Of a DNA stretch of 64,000 nucleotides, positions 52,183 to 61,137 are shown one piece after another; position 1 is the first letter of the stretch; each line of letters begins with the position of its first letter. Both the position numbers and the translations under genes were made by a program. The notes under the pieces were generated by a model. The model did not search any database. It worked only from the letters and a program-made list of their open reading frames with translations, and had not been told where the DNA came from. The DNA comes from Allolucifera butyrica (GTDB lineage: Bacteria > Bacillota > Negativicutes > Sporomusales > UPPP01), in assembly GCF_900476375.1 (NCBI RefSeq), contig NZ_UPPP01000065.1, positions 1 to 64,000 on the forward strand. The letters run 5' to 3'.

Positions 52183-53658
52183 TTATCCCACCACTTTAAT
52201 GGTTTTTAGTGTATAGTCTTCGGGGCCGGAAATATGAAGTCCGGCCTCCTGTAAACGACGACAATAATCAATAATTTCCTGGGAAATTTGTTCCCCCGGG
52301 CACAGCAGCGGAATGCCCGGCGGATAAAAGGTAACAATTTCGGCACAAACGAGTCCGCACGAGTCGAGAAACGGCACCTGGCGGGTCTGCCCGAACAGAG
52401 CTTCCCGCGGCGATAAGATCTGCGGCGGTGCAACCGGATAAGCCACATCCACGCAAGCATTGTACATCGCCGAAAAATCGGACTGTCCCCGGTGATTCAG
52501 CACCATATCCCGCAGAGCGTCCACCAGGGCCTTGGCTTCCTCTTCCGTATCGCCCAGGGTCAGCAAAAATAGAATATTGTACATATCCGACAATTCAGCC
52601 TGCACCTCGTAATGGTGGCGTAAGATCCGTTCCGCTTCCGCGCCTTTAAGGCATAACCCCTTTACCGTGACCGTTACTTTCGTAGGGTCTATACTGTGAA
52701 CCCCCGGGGTGCCGATTTTTTCCTCCCCAAAACAATAAAGTCCCGGTATGGTATTAATTTGGCTTCTGGTCCAATCGGCCAGATCGATAGCCCGGGCAAT
52801 CAATTCCCGCCCCTGGGTCGCCATCTGCATGCGGGCCACATCCAGCGACGCCATCAGGATATAATTCGGGCTGGTAGACTGAACCAGCTGCAGCATGGCT
52901 TTAAGCCGCGGCACACTAATCCGCCCTTCCCGGCAATGCACCATGGAACACTGCGTCATGGCCCCGATAATTTTATGCGTACTCTGGGCGCAAATATCCG
53001 CTCCGGCGTCCAGTGCCTGCACCGGCAGCCGGCTATTGAATTTCAGATGAGGTCCGTGCGCCTCATCCACTACTACAGGCATATTGTGGGCGTGAACAAT
53101 ATCCACAATTTTTTTCAAGTCCGTCGCCACACCGTAATAGGTTGGATTAATAATAAGAACACCCTTGGCTTCCGGATGCAGTTTGACGGCCCGCTCCACC
53201 GTCTGCGGGGTAACCCCCATGGCCAGGCCCAGGTCGGCGTCTACCTCAGGCTGCATAAATACCGGTATGGCACCGCTGAGAATGATCCCGCCGATAATCG
53301 AGCGATGGGCATTCCGCGGCACAATGATTTTTTCCCCCGGGCCGGCAATCGTTAGTATCATAGCGTAAATCCCGCCGGTTGTACCGTTGACGACAAAGAA
53401 ACTATGATCGGCACCATAAAGCTCGGCGGCTAAGTCCTGCGCTTCTTTAATACAGCCGTGCGGTTCGTGCAAATCGTCCAATTCAGCCATTAACGCCAAA
53501 TCGAGTGCCAGCGCATCCCGCCCCAGAATGTCTCCCAATACGGAATGCATCCCTTTGCCTTGTTTGTGTCCCGGTGTATGATAAGGGATGACCCCCTGTT
53601 GTACATAATTCAGCATTGCTCCCAACAATGGAATGTCCCGCTGACTGATATGCCCCAC
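52183..53658 (-). CDS. PLP-dependent Orn/Lys/Arg decarboxylase (YaaO-like)
   Basis: A 491-residue fold-type I enzyme with the PLP lysine in STHKIIGAMTQCSM and a GTTGGIYAMI loop. It lacks the N-terminal wing domain of the long E. coli inducible decarboxylases, matching the shorter Bacillus SpeA/YaaO group. The substrate (arginine, lysine or ornithine) cannot be called from sequence; a link to cyanophycin-derived arginine is conceivable but unsupported. A GTG start follows GAGGAGG. It is the first gene of the run tmk-yaaR-holB-yaaT-trmN6-rsmI. Confidence 0.9.
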   Translation of the reverse strand: MGHISQRDIPLLGAMLNYVQQGVIPYHTPGHKQGKGMHSVLGDILGRDALALDLALMAELDDLHEPHGCIKEAQDLAAELYGADHSFFVVNGTTGGIYAMILTIAGPGEKIIVPRNAHRSIIGGIILSGAIPVFMQPEVDADLGLAMGVTPQTVERAVKLHPEAKGVLIINPTYYGVATDLKKIVDIVHAHNMPVVVDEAHGPHLKFNSRLPVQALDAGADICAQSTHKIIGAMTQCSMVHCREGRISVPRLKAMLQLVQSTSPNYILMASLDVARMQMATQGRELIARAIDLADWTRSQINTIPGLYCFGEEKIGTPGVHSIDPTKVTVTVKGLCLKGAEAERILRHHYEVQAELSDMYNILFLLTLGDTEEEAKALVDALRDMVLNHRGQSDFSAMYNACVDVAYPVAPPQILSPREALFGQTRQVPFLDSCGLVCAEIVTFYPPGIPLLCPGEQISQEIIDYCRRLQEAGLHISGPEDYTLKTIKVVG

Positions 53659-53852
53659 ACCACAGCCTCCTCACTATGAAAAGGGTAAATTTTTCCTGTA
53701 TGCAATATTATACCCTGTTTTGCCAAAATAATCTCAATTAATTGTATCATAGCGTCCCTGCCTGTACAATGCCGCAGAGACAGTTAATAAGCAACTCCTT
53801 TTTATTATAGAACAATACGGTGGTAATGTAAAAAAAATTCGGGGCGGAAAAA

Positions 53853-53874
53853 ACCGGCGAATTGCTTCGCCGGT
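53853..53874 (-). terminator. Terminator of the rhamnose transport operon
   Basis: Perfect 9-bp stem ACCGGCGAA with its complement, TTGC loop, T-run on the minus strand. 34 nt after the binding-protein stop. Confidence 0.85.
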
Positions 53875-53907
53875 AAAAAAGGGAGAAGGTTATACGCCTG
53901 TTCAGAA

Positions 53908-54936
53908 CTAGAAGTTGAACTGGTCAACATTCTCTTTGGTAAAATCCAGAGGAGCGCCCATAATGACTTCTTTGGTATCCGCCTTATAGGTGATCTTGCC
54001 TACGGTAGGAACCTCCATCCCATCGGTCGGGGTTTTGCCGTCAAGCAGTTGTTTGGCCATATAAATTGTCAGGTACCCCAGTTTGCCCACATCCCAAAGG
54101 GTGGCGCTCTGAGCGGCGCCGCTCTTTATGTATTGTCTCATACCGTTCGGGGTAGCCAAACCGATTAATTTAATCTTGCCATTCAGACCCATCTGTTCAA
54201 TCGCCTGGGCCGCACCCGGTTCCGCTACGGTGGATAAGGCGGCAATTCCTTTCAAATCCGGGTAGGCCTTAACTAAATTCTGGGTCTGGGAAAATGCTTT
54301 TTGCTGATCTTCTTCACTCGGTGCAACTGTCACCAGCTTGATGTCCGGATATTTTGCGGCTTGCTGTTCTTTCATCCACTTAATCCAGACATTTTGATTC
54401 GGCGCCGTCAAAGAAGCGGTAAGTATGGCGTATTCACCGCTGCCGCCTATTTCTTTCGCCATATTATCCATCATATGACGTCCCAGGATCTCGGCAGTCG
54501 TTTGGTTAATAAACAATTCACGGGCCTGCGGCATGGAATCGGCGTCATAGGTCATGACTTTTATCCCCGCCGCCATGGCTTTTTTCAAAGCCGGCGCCAC
54601 TGCGGCCGGATCATTGGCCGAAACAATAATCACATCCACTTTTTTATTAATTAAATCCTGAATGATATTGACCTGCTGCGCGGCATCGGCCGCAGTCGGC
54701 CCGGTATAAAGAAACTGGAAGCCCAATTGGGCGGCTGCCTTTTTGGCGCCTTCCGCGGCGGTATCAAAATACGGGCTGCCTATTACCTTGGGAACCATGG
54801 CAATCGTCTTTTTGCCTGTCTGGGCCGGTCCCTGAGTATTTCCCTCTTTCGCAGTATTCCCGCCGCATCCCGCCGCCAACAACAACCCTGCCAATGCGGC
54901 CGTTACCAATAATGCGGTAAGTTTTCCCGTTTTCAT
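53908..54936 (-). CDS. rhaS: Sugar ABC transporter substrate-binding lipoprotein (rhamnose, RhaS type)
   Basis: A 342-residue periplasmic-binding-protein-like (peripla_BP_4) lipoprotein with signal peptide and lipobox LLAAGCGG. KKTIAMVPKVIGSPYFDTAAEG and the VDVIIVSANDPAAVAPALKKA stretch resemble rhamnose- and autoinducer-2-binding proteins of this group. Specificity is inferred from the linked rhaI and rhaB. The ATG at 54936 follows GAGAGGTG. It is the last gene of the rhaI-rhaT-rhaP-rhaQ-rhaS run, unusually placed after the permeases. Confidence 0.82.
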   Translation of the reverse strand: MKTGKLTALLVTAALAGLLLAAGCGGNTAKEGNTQGPAQTGKKTIAMVPKVIGSPYFDTAAEGAKKAAAQLGFQFLYTGPTAADAAQQVNIIQDLINKKVDVIIVSANDPAAVAPALKKAMAAGIKVMTYDADSMPQARELFINQTTAEILGRHMMDNMAKEIGGSGEYAILTASLTAPNQNVWIKWMKEQQAAKYPDIKLVTVAPSEEDQQKAFSQTQNLVKAYPDLKGIAALSTVAEPGAAQAIEQMGLNGKIKLIGLATPNGMRQYIKSGAAQSATLWDVGKLGYLTIYMAKQLLDGKTPTDGMEVPTVGKITYKADTKEVIMGAPLDFTKENVDQFNF

Positions 54937-55028
54937 CGCAATCACCTCTCCGTCTTTTTAGAACACCCGGCTTGCCCCAAGCCGCAAATTCCGGTTCCCC
55001 CCGCCAGGAATTTTATCCATTTACGGCT

Positions 55029-56036
55029 TCAGGATTTCTCCTTTAAGCCGGGAGTCCCACCGCCGGAATTGCCAAGGAAATTGAATTTAATAAACAAATT
55101 CAGCTTATCCCTGATAACAACCAAATTATTAATCAGCAAAATGACAATCAGCGCCAGCCCCATTAATAAATTTTGCGCAAAAGGGCTTACTCCGATGAGG
55201 TTTAGTCCGTTTCCCAGCACGGCAAATACACTGACCCCGATTACTGTCCCGGCAATGGTGCCTGAACCGCCGGCAATATTCGTCCCGCCCAGCACGGTCG
55301 CTGCAATGCTCTGCATAAGGTATACGGCTCCCAGATCGGCCCGCGAAGTGGAAACACGCGAGGAAATAATCAAGCCCGAGACCGCGGCCATTAACCCGCC
55401 GTAAATGTATACATACATAAGCACCCGGCCGGTCTTCACCCCGGAGAATAAGGCAGCCACTTTATTGTTGCCCAGCGCATAGACCCTTCGTCCCCAGGGA
55501 GTCCGCGATAACAGCAGGGAGGAAATCACCGCCAGCAACGCAAATAACACGGTCTGCACCGGCAAATTGCCTAATAGATAACCTTGCCCGATAAAATAAT
55601 AGCTGTCGGGGAAATTGGAAATCGCGTTGCCCCTGCTAAGTACCAGGGCGATTCCATTAAACAGGGTCATTGTACCCAATGTCGCCAGGATCGGCGGTAC
55701 GCCAACGCCGGCAATCAACAGACCGTTAAAGGCGCCGCAACCGAGCCCCGTCAAAATTCCTGCACCGATGGCTGCCGCCAGGTTTCCTGTGGCCCCGTAA
55801 ACAACGGCAATTACAATCGTCGTCAGGCCGGCAATGGAGCCAAGAGACAGATCAATGCCGGCCGTAATAATAATCACGGTCGCCCCTAAGGCCAGAATAC
55901 CCAGTTCCGACATTTGCTGCGTAACCGATAAGAGATTGGCAAGTGTCAGAAAGGTCGGCGACAGAAACGACATGACGGCCATTAGCCCCAGGAAGAATAA
56001 CAGCAGAATCAATTCATGAGACCTCCGTTTTCCCAT
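55029..56036 (-). CDS. Sugar ABC transporter permease (second)
   Basis: A 335-residue BPD_transp_2 permease with about ten hydrophobic segments. The family signature appears as ITAGIDLSLGSIAGLTTIV and GTVIGVSVFAVLGNGLNLIG. It overlaps the first permease gene by 23 nt, with GGGGGGAATG as ribosome-binding site inside that gene. Together they should form a heterodimeric channel. Confidence 0.87.
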   Translation of the reverse strand: MGKRRSHELILLLFFLGLMAVMSFLSPTFLTLANLLSVTQQMSELGILALGATVIIITAGIDLSLGSIAGLTTIVIAVVYGATGNLAAAIGAGILTGLGCGAFNGLLIAGVGVPPILATLGTMTLFNGIALVLSRGNAISNFPDSYYFIGQGYLLGNLPVQTVLFALLAVISSLLLSRTPWGRRVYALGNNKVAALFSGVKTGRVLMYVYIYGGLMAAVSGLIISSRVSTSRADLGAVYLMQSIAATVLGGTNIAGGSGTIAGTVIGVSVFAVLGNGLNLIGVSPFAQNLLMGLALIVILLINNLVVIRDKLNLFIKFNFLGNSGGGTPGLKEKS

Positions 56037-57024
56037 GCTTCATTCCCCCCCTTACCTCTCCGGCTACATCAATACCCTGTTTGTTCAATTCGTTTTGGCG
56101 GTTATTCATTACATCCAACGTAACCGCCATAATAATTACCAGGCCCATAACCACATTCTGCCAGTAAGGTTCAATATGCATTAAAATCATGCCGTTTTGC
56201 AGCACACCCAGAATGAATACCCCAATCAGTGTTCCCGTCAGACTGCCGCTGCCGCCCAGGACATTGGCCCCACCGATCACCACGGCGGCAATGACGGTTA
56301 ATTCAAAGCCGGTCCCGCCGTTAGGGTCAATCGTCCCCAGTTGGGCGCCGTACAGTACACTGGCTAAACCGGTTAACGCTCCCATATAGCCGAATACAAA
56401 CAAAGTAACAAGTCCCGTAGGAATCCCGACTCTGGCCGCCGCCGGAGGATTGCCGCCAAGAGCATAAATACTCCGGCCCAGGCGCGTATATTGAAGCAAA
56501 TAATAGGTTACGGCGAGCACAACCAGCAAAATCAATACCGGTATGGGGATGCCCAGCAGCGAAGTATTATAAAGGCTCGTATACCAGACCGGCATGGAAG
56601 TTACCCACTTGCCGTTCGTATATAACAACAGGCTGCCCCGGAAAAGATTCATCGTGCCCAGAGTCACGACAATCGCCGGGATTTCCGCCCCCGCAATCAG
56701 AATGCCGTTAATCAGACCCAGCAAAATACCGCAAGCAATGCCGGTCAGCAATATAGTAAAAAGATTGGCCGCCGGCAGTAAGGCGCTCAAACCGGCAAAA
56801 ATGGCCGCAAAACCGAGTTGGGAACCAACCGATACATCAATACCCGCCGTCACAATGACCAGGGTCATTCCCACGGCCATAATGGCCAAAATAACATTAT
56901 TCATAATAATGCCAAGTAAATTCGACGGATTCAAAAAGGCCGGGGACACCAAAGCAATCCCGCCGCTGATCATTAGCAAAATCAGGGTCATCACCAATTC
57001 CCGGTTTTTCAACCAATCTTTCAT
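56014..57024 (-). CDS. Sugar ABC transporter permease (first)
   Basis: A 336-residue BPD_transp_2 permease, paralogous to the downstream one: TAGIDVSVGSQLGFAAIFAG and GTLIGVFILGVLQNGMILM. About nine to ten membrane segments. Its ATG follows AAGGAG, 15 nt after the ATPase stop. Two separate permeases, rather than one homodimer, are typical of the rhamnose and AI-2 transporters of this class. Confidence 0.87.
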   Translation of the reverse strand: MKDWLKNRELVMTLILLMISGGIALVSPAFLNPSNLLGIIMNNVILAIMAVGMTLVIVTAGIDVSVGSQLGFAAIFAGLSALLPAANLFTILLTGIACGILLGLINGILIAGAEIPAIVVTLGTMNLFRGSLLLYTNGKWVTSMPVWYTSLYNTSLLGIPIPVLILLVVLAVTYYLLQYTRLGRSIYALGGNPPAAARVGIPTGLVTLFVFGYMGALTGLASVLYGAQLGTIDPNGGTGFELTVIAAVVIGGANVLGGSGSLTGTLIGVFILGVLQNGMILMHIEPYWQNVVMGLVIIMAVTLDVMNNRQNELNKQGIDVAGEVRGGMKHGKTEVS

Positions 57025-57039
57025 AGTAAGACTCCTTTG

Positions 57040-58557
57040 CTATATAAATTCCGCGGCCTGCTCCGCCGTACCCAGCGCCTTGGCCATAATGGATTCCTGG
57101 GTAGCGTCCTTTTTCGCCGCCACTCCGGCTACCCGGCCCCGCCGCATGATTAAAATCCGGTCGCTGACTGCCAAAATCTCCGGTAGTTCCGAGGAAATCA
57201 CAATTACCCCAATTCCGCTGTCGGCCAATTCCCGCAATGTTTTATGAATTTCAATCTTGGCGCCGATATCCACACCGCTTGTCGGTTCATCGGCAATCAA
57301 AATTTTCGGGTTGGTAGCCAGCCATTTGGCCAGCACCACTTTTTGCTGATTGCCGCCGCTCAAAAAGCGGGCCCTTTTACCAGGGTCCGGCGGCCGGACA
57401 TCCATTTTTTCAATATATTGCTGCGTGATTGCCAGTCCCTTCTCTTTATCCACACAGCCAAACTGATTCCGGATCGTGTCCAATATGGGCAACGTAATAT
57501 TCTGCTGCACCGTATCCGCGAGAATCAATCCTTCCAACTGCCTGTTTTCCGGCACATAAGCGATGCCATAATGTAAGGCATCGGCCGCACAGCCGATCAC
57601 AACCGGCCTGCCTTCCAGAATGATTTCACCCGTATCAGGCCGGTTCAAACCAAATAACGCCTTGGCTATTTCAGTGCGGCCGGACCCGACCAGCCCTGTA
57701 ATACCCAGAATCTCCCCTTTTTTCAGTTCAAAAGAAACATTGCGGAAATTTCCTTTTTTAGTCAAATTTTCAACTTTCAGAATTTTATCCTTGCAAAGGC
57801 TCCTGGCAGTTAGTGATAAATACTCTACCTCCCGGCCGACCATCAGGCGGATCAATTCCCGCCGGTCAATCGCCGCAATGTCCCGGGAGGCAATGTACTT
57901 GCCGTCCCGGAATACGGTAACCCTGTCGGCGACCCGATAAATTTCGTCAAATTTGTGGCTGATAAATAATACAGCAATGTTTTCCCGGCGAAGAGTGTCG
58001 ATAATTTTATACAAATTTTCCACTTCCCCCGCCGATAGCGTGGAAGTCGGTTCATCCATGACAATCAGGCCGGCATTAAAACTAATTGCTCTCGCAATGG
58101 CGACAATTTGCTGGGAAGCCAGATTCAGGTCCTTCAATACGGTTTTTGGATTCAGCCTGGCGCCTACCCGCTGAATTGCCGCTGTTGCCAGCTCATTAAT
58201 TTTTTTCCAGTCTAACTGCCTGCCCCATACCGCTTCATTGCCGATGCAAATATTTTCGGCAACAGTGAGATTAGGGAACAGGCTAATATCCTGATAAATC
58301 ACCGAAATCCCTTTGCGGATTGCATCCAACGGGTTTTTGACAACCGTCCGTTCCCCGTTAATTATTATCTCGGCGCCGTCGTCAGGATAATGAACACCGG
58401 CCAGCACTTTAATCAACGTCGACTTGCCGGCGCCGTTTTCCCCTACCAGGGCGTGGACTTCTCCCCGTTTCACATCCAGCGAAACATCATCCAGCGCCTT
58501 AATGCCGCCGAAGGTTTTACTGATATGTCGTAAATTTACAATATCATCCCCAGTCAA
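57040..58557 (-). CDS. rhaT: Sugar ABC transporter ATPase with two fused nucleotide-binding domains
   Basis: A 505-residue RbsA/XylG-type double ATPase. The first half has a full Walker A GENGAGKSTLIKVL and Walker B LIVMDEPTSTL with a degenerate signature (NLASQQIVAIARA). The second half has a degenerate Walker A GLVGSGRTEI but an intact signature LSGGNQQKVVLAKWL and DEPTSGVDIGAK. This asymmetry is the family norm. A TTG start follows AGGGGGG. The symbol follows the rhizobial transporter and rests on context, not sequence alone. Confidence 0.88.
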   Translation of the reverse strand: MTGDDIVNLRHISKTFGGIKALDDVSLDVKRGEVHALVGENGAGKSTLIKVLAGVHYPDDGAEIIINGERTVVKNPLDAIRKGISVIYQDISLFPNLTVAENICIGNEAVWGRQLDWKKINELATAAIQRVGARLNPKTVLKDLNLASQQIVAIARAISFNAGLIVMDEPTSTLSAGEVENLYKIIDTLRRENIAVLFISHKFDEIYRVADRVTVFRDGKYIASRDIAAIDRRELIRLMVGREVEYLSLTARSLCKDKILKVENLTKKGNFRNVSFELKKGEILGITGLVGSGRTEIAKALFGLNRPDTGEIILEGRPVVIGCAADALHYGIAYVPENRQLEGLILADTVQQNITLPILDTIRNQFGCVDKEKGLAITQQYIEKMDVRPPDPGKRARFLSGGNQQKVVLAKWLATNPKILIADEPTSGVDIGAKIEIHKTLRELADSGIGVIVISSELPEILAVSDRILIMRRGRVAGVAAKKDATQESIMAKALGTAEQAAEFI

Positions 58558-58598
58558 ACGAATCCCCCCTGCTTCTCACTTCTGAACCGCTTAACCGT

Positions 58599-59816
58599 CT
58601 ACTCCCAACCCTGGCCATCGCGGCCGCGGCCTACTTTCTGCTCCTCATAGCCGCTTTGCAGATAGGCCGTCATCGGGTCGGGCGCCAGTCCCAGTTCCTC
58701 CCGGATGCCGGCCAACAGAGGCTTAACCTCCGTCTCAAAGGCTTCCCGCACGATATTTTCGGCAGCCAACACATCGTTTTTTTGCCGGGCTTGCCGCAAT
58801 GCGGCCCGGTTTACCAGCAGGGCTTTGGCGTGCGCCGTCTGGATATTGAGCACCGAACGGATCATGGCCGGAACCTTCGGTTCAATACAATGACTTTGGT
58901 CAATCATGTAAGCAATACCGGCTGCCGTCGCCGCTGTTGCCGGGTCCAGTTCGCCCGCTACCAGTTCGTTAAAAATCAGGAATAATTCATACGGATTGAT
59001 CGTACCGACAATTAAATCATCATCGGCATATTTCCGGTTATTGAAATGAAAGCCGCCAATTTTATGTTCATCCAGTAAAAAGGCGACAATATGTTCCACG
59101 TTTACCCCCGGGGAATGATGGCCGAGGTCTACCAGAACCTGCGCCTTTTCCCCCAATTTGCCGGCCAGGGTGAAGGACATCCCCCAGTCGGCGATATCCG
59201 TATGATAAAACGCCGGTTCGAATACTTTATATTCAATCAAAAGACGCATATCGCCGGTGAGGGAGGCATACACCGTCTGCAGCGCCTGCTCCAGATAATG
59301 CTTTCTTTCCCGGAAGTCACCCTGCCCCGGATAATTGGTCCCGTCGGCCAGCCACAGGCTTATGATTCCGGAATTTACCGTTTTGGCGATTTCAATACAT
59401 TCCAGCACGTGGTCCAATGCTTTTTGCCTTACTTTAGCGTCCACATGGCAGAGACTGCCAAATTTATATTCCTCACCCTGAAATAAGTTAGGATTTACCG
59501 CGCCAATTTTCAGGCCGAGTTCCGCCGCATAACCGATGATTTTTCCATAGTCATCCGTTTTATCCCAGGGAATGTGGATGGCTACGGCCGGGCAAATCCC
59601 GGTAAATTTATGAACTTGCGCGGCATCGTCCAGCTTCTCGTATAGATTGCGGGGTACCCCGGTTTGTTTAAAAACCTTGAAACGGGTGCCGGAATCCCCG
59701 TACCCCCAGGACGGCGTCTCTACTTTAAAAGCCTTAATCCGTTCTCTTACCCAGGCGACATCAACTCCTTTGGCCTGCTGCTGTTTTTCCCAAACCGTAT
59801 AATTCTGCCCGTTCAT
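58599..59816 (-). CDS. rhaI: L-rhamnose isomerase (RhaI type)
   Basis: Converts L-rhamnose to L-rhamnulose. The 405-residue TIM-barrel protein belongs to the RhaI group of Pseudomonas/Rhizobium/Gram-positive bacteria, distinct from E. coli RhaA: recognisable stretches are VETPSWGYGDSGTRF, VAIHIPWDK, LWLADGTNYPGQ, DLGHHSPGVNVEH and GGFHFNNRKYADDDL with metal-binding Asp and His residues. The ATG at 59816 follows GGGAGGG. It heads the transport operon under a promoter with a LacI-type operator. Confidence 0.92.
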   Translation of the reverse strand: MNGQNYTVWEKQQQAKGVDVAWVRERIKAFKVETPSWGYGDSGTRFKVFKQTGVPRNLYEKLDDAAQVHKFTGICPAVAIHIPWDKTDDYGKIIGYAAELGLKIGAVNPNLFQGEEYKFGSLCHVDAKVRQKALDHVLECIEIAKTVNSGIISLWLADGTNYPGQGDFRERKHYLEQALQTVYASLTGDMRLLIEYKVFEPAFYHTDIADWGMSFTLAGKLGEKAQVLVDLGHHSPGVNVEHIVAFLLDEHKIGGFHFNNRKYADDDLIVGTINPYELFLIFNELVAGELDPATAATAAGIAYMIDQSHCIEPKVPAMIRSVLNIQTAHAKALLVNRAALRQARQKNDVLAAENIVREAFETEVKPLLAGIREELGLAPDPMTAYLQSGYEEQKVGRGRDGQGWE

Positions 59817-59882
59817 CCTGCATTTCCCTCCCAATTGTTCTCCTATCGCCTGCCGGTTATCCCGGACAGGCCATGGCCGTCG

Positions 59883-59963
59883 TAGAAAACGTTAACATGG
59901 AATCGATTTCTATAGTCATTATACGACACCTTTTCATTGAATCTGACACCTTAATGCGACACC
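59883..59963 (-). promoter_or_regulatory. rhaI promoter region: cre-like site, LacI-type operator, -10 box, triple GACACC
   Basis: From the gene outward: a cre-like 16-mer (TAGAAAACGTTAACAT, 59883-59898, 15 of 16 CcpA-consensus positions on the minus strand); the shared operator (59891-59913) with core CATGGAATCGATTTCTA; the -10 TATAAT on the minus strand at 59918-59923; and three GACACC copies (59925-59930, 59945-59950, 59958-59963) where a -35 should be. No good -35 hexamer is seen, suggesting an activator. Confidence 0.7.
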
Positions 59964-59987
59964 GCTCCGGTCTTGTTGCCCGAAATT

Positions 59988-61016
59988 TTATACCTGTACA
60001 AACTCCTCTTTCGCAGGATCCGTTGACCGTCTGATCATCAATTCGCCTTCAAAAATAATCCGTTTCACTTTCGCATGCGGATGGCGGGACCGGTGCAGGA
60101 ACAGTTCCACTGCCTGTTCGGCCATCGCCGCCAGCGGCTGCCGGCAAGTCGTAACAGGCGGCGAAATCCACCGGCTCATATGAATATCGTCAAACCCCGT
60201 AACGGCAACATCTTCCGGAATCTTCAGCCCCATTGATTTAAGATAATTGATCGCACCGATGGCCATCAAATCGGTAGCGGACACAATGGCCGTCGGCCTG
60301 ACCGGAGCAGCCGTAAAAAAATGCCGGGCCGCTTCATAACCGCTTTCAATATGATAATTTCCCTCATAAACCAATTCCGGCCGTAAAGGCAGCCCATATT
60401 CCCGGAGCGCGTCGGCGAAGCCCTGATACCGGTCGTTATTCACCTTATACCGGGGAATGGAGGTAATATAGGCCATCTCCCGATGACCCAACTGATACAG
60501 ATGCTGCACAATCTTTTTAATTCCGGCATACCCGTCCGTATATACAGTATTCACCGGTTTATCCAGGTTAAGATGGTCAATAAAAACCACCGGCAGGGTT
60601 TCGGCCAGTTTCAGCAGATATTCAATACTGGCCTTGTCTCCCTGATAGGTGCAAACTACCAGTCCGTCAACATTGCGGTTGACCAGATCACTTAAATAAG
60701 CCGTCTTATCCTGCGTCCCCTCACCGATCGAAGTGACTAAAATATTATAGCCGTGCTTCCTGGCGGCATCCTCAAGGTCTTTAAACAGCTCGTAATAAAA
60801 AGAATTAATATAATCGGGAATAATAATTCCCAGGGTTTTCGATTTTTTGGTCCGCATCCCCTGAGCCATCATGCTGGGTGAATACCGGAGTTCTTCAATC
60901 ACTTTCAAAACGTTTTTTTTCGTCTTTTCATTGACCGGCGCCGTTTCATTCAAAACCCGCGATACGGTTGTTACGGAGACTCCCGCCTGCCTGGCCACAT
61001 CTTTAATCGTTGCCAC
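59988..61016 (-). CDS. LacI-family transcriptional regulator of the rhamnose genes
   Basis: A 342-residue repressor: a LacI helix-turn-helix at residues about 3-25 (ATIKDVARQAGVSVTTVSRVLNE, hinge through residue 58) and a periplasmic-binding-like effector domain. It lies between rhaB and rhaI and has its own promoter with the same 23-bp operator, so it probably represses all three units including itself. The inducer is presumably rhamnose or an early metabolite. The GTG start follows GGGAGA. Confidence 0.92.
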   Translation of the reverse strand: MATIKDVARQAGVSVTTVSRVLNETAPVNEKTKKNVLKVIEELRYSPSMMAQGMRTKKSKTLGIIIPDYINSFYYELFKDLEDAARKHGYNILVTSIGEGTQDKTAYLSDLVNRNVDGLVVCTYQGDKASIEYLLKLAETLPVVFIDHLNLDKPVNTVYTDGYAGIKKIVQHLYQLGHREMAYITSIPRYKVNNDRYQGFADALREYGLPLRPELVYEGNYHIESGYEAARHFFTAAPVRPTAIVSATDLMAIGAINYLKSMGLKIPEDVAVTGFDDIHMSRWISPPVTTCRQPLAAMAEQAVELFLHRSRHPHAKVKRIIFEGELMIRRSTDPAKEEFVQV

Positions 61017-61041
61017 AATTCATTCTCCCGCTCATTAAATT

Positions 61042-61099
61042 GTTATCATGAAATCGTTTCCTACGAATCATTATAGCCTCCCTTCCTTTTCCCTCGCAA
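61042..61099 (-). promoter_or_regulatory. Promoter and operator of the LacI-type regulator gene
   Basis: On the minus strand, TTGCGA (61094-61099), 18-nt spacer, TATAAT (61070-61075), then the shared operator at 61042-61064 with core CATGAAATCGTTTCCTA. The operator starts five bases past the -10, over the transcription start. There is no cre-like extension here. Confidence 0.75.
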
Positions 61100-61137
61100 T
61101 CTTTATTTTTCACTCAATTCAGACTTTATTCGCCGCA

